A stretch of DNA of 8,580 nucleotides from Bifidobacterium breve. GTDB taxonomy: Bacteria > Actinomycetota > Thermoleophilia > Miltoncostaeales > Miltoncostaeaceae. The translations under genes and the position numbers were made by a program. How positions within the stretch are numbered: position 1 is the first letter of the stretch; each line of letters starts with the position of its first letter. A model generated the notes under the pieces. That model was not told the origin of the DNA. It searched no databases and saw nothing but the letters and a program-made list of their open reading frames with translations. The DNA is taken from contig CAMCOB010000051.1 in assembly GCA_945876305.1 (NCBI GenBank), positions 1-8,580 of the forward strand, read 5' to 3'. Below, piece after piece: positions 1 to 5,769 of this stretch.

Positions 1-23
1 GCTCGATCTGGGGTCGGATGCGC

Positions 24-740
24 TCATGACAGGCCCCACTCTGCGGCCTGAATGCACGGGCCGGGGTCGGCCCCCTTCAGCACCGCGATCACCGGCGGCA
101 CACGCTCCGATGGCGGTGGCACCGTGGCCGGATCCTCCTCCGGGTGCACGGCGGCGCGCATGTCGGTGCGAAGTGGCCCAGGGTTCACGCGTACCACCCG
201 CACATCGCGACCCGCCCACTCCGCGCGCAGCACATCGGCGGCCACGTCCAGCATCCCCTTGGTCAATCCGTAGGCGCCTCGGCCCGGCTTGGACGCAGCG
301 CCCGACGTGATGATCACCACGCCCGCTCCGCTCGCCACGAGCGGCAGAAGGCCGTGCATCAGGCGCAACTGGTGGGTGACATTCACAGTGATCGCGGCCT
401 CGATGTCGGCGGGTGCGATATCCGCGATGGGGCCCCGGGCGCCCAGAATGGCCGCGCTCAGCACCACTCCCTCCAGACGGGGGACCAACGTGGTGATGGC
501 ATCGGTGAGTGCGTCCACCGACGTGGCATCAGCCAGATCGAGCGCACAGCACTCCACGCCACCGGCCCCGAGTGCGCGACATGCCTCGGCAGTGGATGCC
601 AGCCGACCGGTGTCGGTGGCCGTGATGATGAGGTACGCGCCCTCCGCGGCGAGCGCGCGGGCAATCGCCGCGCCGTAGCCGCGGGACGCGCCGGTCACGA
701 GGACGCGCGCGCCGTCAAGGGTCGCGGCGTCCTCCGGCAT
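24..740 (-). CDS. SDR family oxidoreductase, YciK-like
   Basis: A 238-residue classical short-chain dehydrogenase/reductase, predicted cytosolic and NAD(P)-dependent; the substrate cannot be told. The Rossmann glycine motif TGASRGYG is at residues 16-23, the structural Asn is N120, the catalytic YxxxK is Y157/K161, and a catalytic Ser candidate is S146 (T145 adjacent). The usual NNAG motif after strand 4 reads LSAA (94-97), a departure from the family. The C-terminal part, with NPGPLRTDMRA (186-196) followed by an EDP stretch, resembles the E. coli YciK group as I remember it. The ATG overlaps the stop of the upstream cytochrome c gene by one base (TAATG) and has no clear Shine-Dalgarno, so translational coupling is likely. 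It is the last gene of the oxidase cluster visible here. A role in respiration is not shown and may be incidental. Family is confident, function is not. Confidence 0.9.
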   Translation of the reverse strand: MPEDAATLDGARVLVTGASRGYGAAIARALAAEGAYLIITATDTGRLASTAEACRALGAGGVECCALDLADATSVDALTDAITTLVPRLEGVVLSAAILGARGPIADIAPADIEAAITVNVTHQLRLMHGLLPLVASGAGVVIITSGAASKPGRGAYGLTKGMLDVAADVLRAEWAGRDVRVVRVNPGPLRTDMRAAVHPEEDPATVPPPSERVPPVIAVLKGADPGPCIQAAEWGLS

Positions 741-1234
741 TACGGCGCGGTTGCGCCCCCGTCGGCGGGAGTGGCAGGGCCCGAGCCCGAGCCGGGCGCC
801 GTGCCCGCAACCGCAGGGGTGATGGCCACGACGTCGCTGGTGGGCTTGGTACCCGCCGCGATGGCCACGTATGCGGCCACGTTCTCGGCGTCGGATCCCG
901 TCACCAGGTTCTGCGGCATCCCCTGGTAGCTGCCGGGAAGCGGTGCCGCAGGGGCAATCGCGATCCAGCGCTTGACGACCCCATAGAACTGCGTCTCCTC
1001 GAAGCCCTGCTCACGTGACGCACGGAAGGAGTCGTCAAGGTTGGGTCCGAGCTGACCCTTGGTGCCGGCATCGGCCAGCGTGTGGCAGCCGCCGCATGAG
1101 CCGACGAACTTGGTCTTGCCAGCAGCGGTATCCGCGGTGTCGAGCGCCGTCTGCGCCCCGCCGCATCCCGTGAGGAATCCAGCGGTGCCGATAATCAGCA
1201 GAGCGGTCGAAGTGGCGATGAGGCGTGAGCGCAC
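740..1234 (-). CDS. Lipoprotein c-type cytochrome of the oxidase operon
   Basis: A 164-residue monoheme cytochrome c. An N-terminal signal with lipobox LTGC (C24) predicts a lipid anchor on the outer face of the cytoplasmic membrane. The heme motif is CGGCH (C47, C50, H51) and the likely axial Met is M106 in GMPQNLV. The fold ends near residue 127, followed by a flexible tail of about 37 residues rich in Ala, Pro, Gly and Thr. The start is GTG, chosen because an AGGGA ribosome site lies 4 bases upstream, overlapping the ctaE stop. The gene sits 7 bases after ctaE and overlaps the following SDR gene by one base. By context it probably feeds electrons to CuA of the oxidase or to the cytochrome domain of CtaC. 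It could instead be an extra oxidase subunit. The family call is firm; the partner is inferred. Confidence 0.92.
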   Translation of the reverse strand: MRSRLIATSTALLIIGTAGFLTGCGGAQTALDTADTAAGKTKFVGSCGGCHTLADAGTKGQLGPNLDDSFRASREQGFEETQFYGVVKRWIAIAPAAPLPGSYQGMPQNLVTGSDAENVAAYVAIAAGTKPTSDVVAITPAVAGTAPGSGSGPATPADGGATAP

Positions 1235-1238
1235 GGTG

Positions 1239-1243
1239 TCCCT
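1239..1243 (-). promoter_or_regulatory. Ribosome binding site of the cytochrome c gene
   Basis: AGGGA on the minus strand overlaps the TAG stop of ctaE and lies 4 bases before the GTG at 1234-1232. It supports the GTG as the start. Confidence 0.6.
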
Positions 1244-1865
1244 AGATCACGTAGACGAGGAGGAAGAGCAGCACCCAGACGATGTCAACGAAGTGCCAGT
1301 AGTACGACCCGGCGGCCAGCGGGGTGTGCTGGGTGGCCGTGAAGTCGTTCTTGTACACACGACGAAGGCACATACAGAGGACGATAAGGCCCACCGCCAC
1401 GTGCGCGCCATGGAAGCCGGTGAGGGCATAGAACGCGCCCGAGAACGCCTTGTCCTGAGGCGTGAAGCCCAGGTGTGCGTACTCATTGAACTGAATGATG
1501 AGGAACGTGCCGCCCATCAGAATGGTCACCCATAGGCCCCGGATCAGGCCCGTGCGGTCGCCCGCCTTGAGGCGCTTCTCGCCCCACCACAGGGTGAATG
1601 ACGACGCCACCAGAATGAGCGTGTTGACCCCGGTGAGCATCACCGGCAGTTCAAATGGCTCGCCATTCTGCTTCAGCGGTGGCCATACCTCATTGCTCAC
1701 GCCATACCGAATAAAGAAGTAGGCGGTGAACAGCGATGCGAACAGCATCAACTCTGAGCCGATGAACAGCAGCATGCCGATGAGCTCGGCATTCAGGCCG
1801 TGCTTCTTGCCGTGGGTGTCCTGCCCGTGTGATGGGGCGGGAACATGACCGGTGGTCGTGGCCAC
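1242..1865 (-). CDS. ctaE: Cytochrome c oxidase subunit III
   Basis: A 207-residue integral membrane subunit of the aa3/caa3 oxidase that packs against subunit I and supports proton uptake and stability. About five membrane helices are visible (roughly 26-52, 72-94, 108-128, 141-166, 188-207). This is the short form lacking the two N-terminal helices of seven-helix COX III. Family marks are the SELMLFASLF helix with E38, GFHGAHVAVGL (150-160) and the C-terminal YYWHFVDIVWVLLF (188-201). The start is GTG, overlapping the ctaD stop by one base (TAGTG), with a weak GGGAAG 6 bases upstream at 1872-1877. The His-rich soluble N-terminus (residues 1-25) is ordinary for the family. Subunit IV does not follow; a cytochrome c gene comes next after 7 bases. 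Confidence 0.96.
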   Translation of the reverse strand: MATTTGHVPAPSHGQDTHGKKHGLNAELIGMLLFIGSELMLFASLFTAYFFIRYGVSNEVWPPLKQNGEPFELPVMLTGVNTLILVASSFTLWWGEKRLKAGDRTGLIRGLWVTILMGGTFLIIQFNEYAHLGFTPQDKAFSGAFYALTGFHGAHVAVGLIVLCMCLRRVYKNDFTATQHTPLAAGSYYWHFVDIVWVLLFLLVYVI

Positions 1866-4603
1866 TACGCGCTTCCCGCGGGGGCGCCGAGATCGACAGT
1901 TTCGACCGGGGTGTCCCCCGCGGCCGCGGTCGCTGCGTCGACCAGCGCAGCAGCCTCGCCATTCACGCCCGCCACCAAGATCTGGGCGGGCCCGAAGGCG
2001 TCGATCGCAAGCGGCAGGGCGGTGGCCGGGCCGTCATCCATGACCTCACCCTGCACCTGCACGCCAACCGAAACGAGGGCGTTGATGGTTGCCGTCATGC
2101 GCTCACCGGCCTGGCGGCGGATCTCGCTCGACTCGCTGCCCCAACGCGGCTGCGGCAGATCGAGCGGGCAGATGATGGTGAATCGGGCAGGCTGGGCATC
2201 GAAACGGGCCATCACCACGCCGGCGAGTGCGTCGGCACCCACGGCATCGGTAGCCACGATCATCGTAAGCGGCAGGGCCGACGCGGCCGTCAATGCGCGG
2301 GCGTCGTCACCCCTCACCACGAAGTGGCTGGTGGCGATTCCGGAGCGCTTGCGGATTCGGTCCACGGCGTCCTGGCGCATCCACGCGCTGGATGCCGTGG
2401 GCAGCGTGACGACCAGGATCTCGTACGGCTGACGCGACTTGCCCTCGTCGCCAGCCAGCGCAATGACCTCGCCATCGGCCACACGGCCGGTCGCGGCGAT
2501 GCCATACCCGGCGAGAATTGCCAGCGTGTTCGCAAGGCGGCGCTCGGCCACGGCGCGATCGCCGTCACCCACTGGCACGAGGAACTCAAATGACCACAGG
2601 CCATCGGCATCGCGCGAACGGATTTCGTCGATGAGCCCCTGCGAGGCGAGCGTGTCATTGGCCACCACCAGCACCGGATAGCGCGTGTCCTCCGTGAGTT
2701 CACCGCCGAACTTCTCGGGAGCGAACACCACTGCGTGGCGCGCGTCAGGAATTCCGTACTGGTACGGGCCACCCACAACCTGCGGAATGACGTCGAAGTT
2801 GAAGAGCGATGGTGGAGAACTCACCATCCACTCCAGCGTGCGGCCGCGCCAGGGATTCCATGGGGCGGGATCGCCCTTCCGCAGCGACATGACGATGTTG
2901 TAGACGAAAATAATTGTCGCGATGCCGAGCATGTACGAGCCGACAGTCTCGATGGCATTGACGGTCGCGAAGCGGGGGTCGTAGTCGGCCACGCGGCGGG
3001 GCATTCCCTGCAGCCCCTGCCAGTGCATGGGCATGAAGGTGATCTGCGTGCCGATAAAGGTGAGCCAGAAGTGCCACTGGCTCAGCCGCTCGTTCAGCAT
3101 CCTGCCGGTCGCCTTGGGGAACCAGTAATAGATGCCCGCGAAGACTGTGTACACGCTGCCGCCGTACAGCACATAGTGCAGGTGCGCGGTAATGAAGTAG
3201 GTGTCTGACAGCTGGATGTCGGCGGGCACGATGCCGTTGAACACGCCCGACAGACCACCGATAAGGAACGTGAACAGGAACCCCATCGCCCACAGCATGG
3301 GCGCCTTCATATGGATCTTCCCCCGCCAGAGGGTGGCGACCCACGAAAACATCTTCACCCCGGTAGGCACCGCGATGATGATGGTGGTGATCATCATCGG
3401 CACGCGCAGCCAGGCGGCCATGCCCGACACAAACATGTGATGGGCCCACACGCCGAATCCCAGCACCGCAATGGCCACCATCGAAAACGCCATGGCCCGA
3501 TAGCCGAAGAGCGGTTTACGGGCGAAGGTGGCGATGACCTCACTGATGATCCCGAAGCCCGGCAACAGCATGATGTACACCGCTGGATGGCTGTAGAACC
3601 AGAAAATATGTTGATACATGATGACGTCGCCGCCCTGATCAGGCACGAAGAAGTTCGTGCCCATGACGCGGTCGAACATCGTAAGGAACTGCGAGCCGGC
3701 GATAAACGGCGTGGCGAACACCGCGAGCACGCTGGTGACACCTGTGGCCCACGCGAGAATCGGCATGCGCCAGATGGTCATGCCCGGCGCACGCATGGTG
3801 ACGATGGTCGCCAGGAAGTTGATTGCCGTGGCGATGGATGACGCGCCAGCAAACTGCACACCCAGCTCAAAGAGCGTCTGTCCGGCGGTGCCCTGCGACG
3901 CCAGCGGCGGGTAGGCCGTCCATGCGGCACCGAACATGCCGGTGAACATCGAGGCCAGGAACATGAAGCCTGCAACCGGGAGAAACCAGAACGACAGAGC
4001 GTTGAGGCGGGGGAACGCCATGTCCTTGGCGCCCAACATGATGGGCAGCACGTAGTTGGCAATACCACCGAATACCGGCACGGCGAATACGAAGATCATG
4101 AGCGTGGCGTGCATGCTCAGCAGGCCGTTATAGGTCTGGCCGTCCACGATCTGCTGGCCCGGGGCCGCAAGCTCGGTGCGGATGAGCAGCGCCATGATGC
4201 CGCCAACGAGCATGAAGAACAGGGTCATGGTCATGTACTGAATGCCAATGACCTTGTGGTCGGTGTTGATCCGGAAGTACTGCTTCCAGTTGCTCACACC
4301 GTGGAACGAGTGGTCCTCAGACGACACCGGGCGACCCTTGGCCCAGGTCAACCAGTAGTCAAAGCAGCCGATGCCGTAAAGGAATCCGATTCCGCCAAAA
4401 AAGCCGGCGACCGTTGCCACGACGTTGCCCTGCCACAGCGGGTCGAGACCGAAGATGGCGCGCACCATGAACACGAGCAGGAACGCGAACAGCACGCCGA
4501 CAACCGACGAGACGATGGCGCGGCGCCACCAGAAGGCCACCGAGCGCGGGTCCTCGTGATGTACGTGTCCCGAAGGAGATTGTGCGGGTGCGTGCGTTGC
4601 CAT
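1865..4603 (-). CDS. ctaD: Cytochrome c oxidase subunit I with N- and C-terminal extensions
   Basis: Catalytic subunit of a heme-copper oxidase in the cytoplasmic membrane: it reduces O2 to water and pumps protons. It has 912 residues against about 530-580 normally. Residues 1-110 add two helices (about 27-50 and 60-80) before the standard NTDHKVIGIQY start of COX1. The core spans about 111-620. Heme a ligands are H165 and H476; the heme a3 ligand is H474; CuB ligands are H339, H388 and H389, with cross-link Tyr Y343. The D-channel has D194 and N201, and the K-channel K417. The site reads YSHPAVY (337-343), with Ala where A1 enzymes have Glu, which places it in the A2 type. Residues 640-912 form a soluble tandem alpha/beta extension. 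The ATG lies 35 bases after ctaC and lacks a good Shine-Dalgarno; the sequence just before it is an AC repeat. One unbroken frame joins all parts. Confidence 0.97.
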   Translation of the reverse strand: MATHAPAQSPSGHVHHEDPRSVAFWWRRAIVSSVVGVLFAFLLVFMVRAIFGLDPLWQGNVVATVAGFFGGIGFLYGIGCFDYWLTWAKGRPVSSEDHSFHGVSNWKQYFRINTDHKVIGIQYMTMTLFFMLVGGIMALLIRTELAAPGQQIVDGQTYNGLLSMHATLMIFVFAVPVFGGIANYVLPIMLGAKDMAFPRLNALSFWFLPVAGFMFLASMFTGMFGAAWTAYPPLASQGTAGQTLFELGVQFAGASSIATAINFLATIVTMRAPGMTIWRMPILAWATGVTSVLAVFATPFIAGSQFLTMFDRVMGTNFFVPDQGGDVIMYQHIFWFYSHPAVYIMLLPGFGIISEVIATFARKPLFGYRAMAFSMVAIAVLGFGVWAHHMFVSGMAAWLRVPMMITTIIIAVPTGVKMFSWVATLWRGKIHMKAPMLWAMGFLFTFLIGGLSGVFNGIVPADIQLSDTYFITAHLHYVLYGGSVYTVFAGIYYWFPKATGRMLNERLSQWHFWLTFIGTQITFMPMHWQGLQGMPRRVADYDPRFATVNAIETVGSYMLGIATIIFVYNIVMSLRKGDPAPWNPWRGRTLEWMVSSPPSLFNFDVIPQVVGGPYQYGIPDARHAVVFAPEKFGGELTEDTRYPVLVVANDTLASQGLIDEIRSRDADGLWSFEFLVPVGDGDRAVAERRLANTLAILAGYGIAATGRVADGEVIALAGDEGKSRQPYEILVVTLPTASSAWMRQDAVDRIRKRSGIATSHFVVRGDDARALTAASALPLTMIVATDAVGADALAGVVMARFDAQPARFTIICPLDLPQPRWGSESSEIRRQAGERMTATINALVSVGVQVQGEVMDDGPATALPLAIDAFGPAQILVAGVNGEAAALVDAATAAAGDTPVETVDLGAPAGSA
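1868..2686 (-). other. C-terminal tandem USP-like domain region of CtaD
   Basis: CtaD residues 640-912 lie after the usual COX1 end (NPWRGRTLEWMVSSPPS, 583-599). They hold two related units. Unit 1 (about 641-765) has VLVVANDT, an acidic helix, FEFLVPV, an AERRL...L helix, GRVADG, YEILVV, then SSAWMRQDAVDRIRKRSG (738-755) and SHFVV. Unit 2 (about 778-905) has the same order: MIVATDA, FTIICPL, GERM...L, GEVMDDG, AQILVAG; it has lost the SSAWMRQD part. This beta-alpha order resembles single-domain actinobacterial proteins related to the universal stress protein/HUP fold. That relation is from memory. With two extra N-terminal helices and twelve core helices, the C-terminus should face the cytoplasm. 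Function is unknown; sensing or regulating the oxidase is only a guess. Confidence 0.72.
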
Positions 4604-4638
4604 GTGTGTGTGTTCGCTCTGTTCGGCTGGGGTCGGGG

Positions 4639-5658
4639 CTAGTTGATCGACATCACGTAGGCGGCAACGTTGTCCATGTCCGTACCGGACACGAGCCCGC
4701 CGGGCATGATGCCCTTACCGTTTGTGATCTGTGTCTTGACGCCGGCGAGGGTGAGAGGCAGGCCCGTGAGTTTCGGGCCCACGCCGCCGGCCTCGGTGCC
4801 GAGACCCGCGTGGCAGCCGCCGCACTTCGCCTCAAAGACGGTCTTGCCCGCGGCGACGTCACCGGGGGCGTTCGCGGCCGTGGCAGCGGGGGCGTTCGCG
4901 GCCGTGGCAGCGGCGGCGCTCTGGGCCGTTCCCTGAGTGACGCCGGCCTTGCTCTTGGTGAGCCAGGTCTGGAAGGCGGCGGGCGTGACGACCTCCACCT
5001 TGGAACGCATCACGCTGTGGCCCACACCACACAGCTCTGAGCACACCACAGGATAGGTACCCACCTTGGTGGGGTTGATCCACAGCACGTGGTCGATGCC
5101 GGGAACGGCGTCGCCCTTGATGCCGAACTCGGGAACCCAGAAGTTGTGGATGACGTCGCGGGCACGCACGTGCAACTCCACCTGGCGGCCCTCCGGAACC
5201 ACGAGGACACCGGTCTGGATGCCCGTACCGGGGTAGCCGTAGCTCCACGCGAACTGCTGGGCGTAGACGTCCACCTTGAGCGCGTCGGCGGCGACCGCCT
5301 CGTTGCGCTCAAGCACGATATAGCCGTAGATGGCCACCACAACGAGGAGGACTGAAGGAACCGCGGTCCACACGATCTCGAGTTTGGTGTTGCCATGAAT
5401 TGGCGGGCCATCGCTCATATCGCCCTTGGGCGCGCGGAACTTCCAGACCGAATAGATGATCACCGTCGTGATGAGAACGAAGAAGACGGCGCTCGACCAG
5501 AAGAGGAACGTCAAGAGCGTGGAGGTGCGGCCAGCCTGCTCGCTGGCGGCGGGCGGCAGCCAATCGATGAGAAGGGCCTGCGCTGCCGTGAGTGCGGCAA
5601 CAATGACCCCGATGATGACCAGCGGGAGGGTGTGCTTGCTCTTGTACACGGGGGCCAC
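4639..5658 (-). CDS. ctaC: Cytochrome c oxidase subunit II fused to cytochrome c (caa3 type)
   Basis: A 339-residue subunit that takes electrons at the outer face and passes them through CuA to heme a of CtaD. Hydrophobic segments are at about 10-31 (signal or anchor, no lipobox Cys), 47-71 and 95-116. The cupredoxin domain spans about 127-228 with CuA ligands H171, C206, E208, C210, H214 and M217. An Ala/Asn/Pro linker (about 246-266) leads to a cytochrome c domain (267-339) with CGGCH (C279, C282, H283) and axial Met M318. The fused heme domain is the mark of caa3 oxidases. The start is GTG at 5658; an ATG at 5660-5658 is out of frame. No Shine-Dalgarno is visible, and a GTG three codons later is an alternative. 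It opens the structural operon, ahead of ctaD by 35 bases. Confidence 0.96.
   Translation of the reverse strand: MAPVYKSKHTLPLVIIGVIVAALTAAQALLIDWLPPAASEQAGRTSTLLTFLFWSSAVFFVLITTVIIYSVWKFRAPKGDMSDGPPIHGNTKLEIVWTAVPSVLLVVVAIYGYIVLERNEAVAADALKVDVYAQQFAWSYGYPGTGIQTGVLVVPEGRQVELHVRARDVIHNFWVPEFGIKGDAVPGIDHVLWINPTKVGTYPVVCSELCGVGHSVMRSKVEVVTPAAFQTWLTKSKAGVTQGTAQSAAAATAANAPAATAANAPGDVAAGKTVFEAKCGGCHAGLGTEAGGVGPKLTGLPLTLAGVKTQITNGKGIMPGGLVSGTDMDNVAAYVMSIN
4863..4913. repeat. 24-bp perfect tandem duplication in the CtaC linker
   Basis: The units 4863-4886 and 4887-4910 are identical, and three more bases match after the second copy. Each unit encodes eight residues, seen as the repeated ANAPAAT pattern at CtaC residues about 248-265. 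It is in frame and changes only the length of the flexible tether between the CuA domain and cytochrome c. Confidence 0.95.
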
Positions 5659-5769
5659 ATTACTACCGGGTGGGGGGCGCGATGCCCGTGATCAGGCGAC
5701 GGAGCGCCCCCGGTTGGGGGGGCGCTTGTCCCTGATTCCCCTTCGGGATTTCACAGATTTCTCAGCACA
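5659..5769. promoter_or_regulatory. Spacer between the MFS gene and ctaC; likely promoter region
   Basis: This is the only gap over 100 bases between same-strand genes here, so a promoter for the oxidase structural genes is expected on the minus strand. I see no convincing -35/-10 pair. The sequence is GC-rich apart from an AT-richer stretch near 5747-5762. It holds a strong hairpin at 5703-5726 and a weak 4-bp stem with a four-base loop at 5737-5748. The bases just before the GTG contain TAGTAA but no ribosome site. Confidence 0.45.
5703..5726 (-). terminator. GC-rich perfect hairpin, possible terminator or attenuator
   Basis: Arms 5703-5711 and 5718-5726 form a perfect 9-bp stem (AGCGCCCCC with its complement) around a 6-base loop. 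It lies 43 bases past the MFS stop and 44 bases before the ctaC start. No T-tract follows on either strand, so it is not a classical intrinsic terminator. High-GC bacteria are reported to use stems of this kind, and it could also act as a leader structure of the ctaC transcript. Confidence 0.5.

Noticed and set aside
144..929. Plus-strand open frame of about 260 codons over the SDR and cytochrome c genes
   Set aside because: Both opposite-strand genes have full family motifs, and the antisense translation has no recognisable domain.
1829..2593. Plus-strand open frame of about 250 codons opposite the CtaD extension
   Set aside because: It could have challenged the extension as non-coding. The minus-strand reading shows repeated domain structure and hydrophobic strands, while this one is His/Arg-rich without structure.
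1865..2690. CtaD extension as a separate gene joined by sequencing error
   Set aside because: The frame is continuous, with no stop, overlap signal or ribosome site at the junction, and the COX1 tail passes straight into the extension.
5658..5660. ATG start for ctaC
   Set aside because: It is out of frame with ctaC; the in-frame start is the GTG at 5658-5656.
5737..5748. Second hairpin in the MFS-ctaC spacer
   Set aside because: Only four base pairs around a four-base loop; too weak to call as a terminator.
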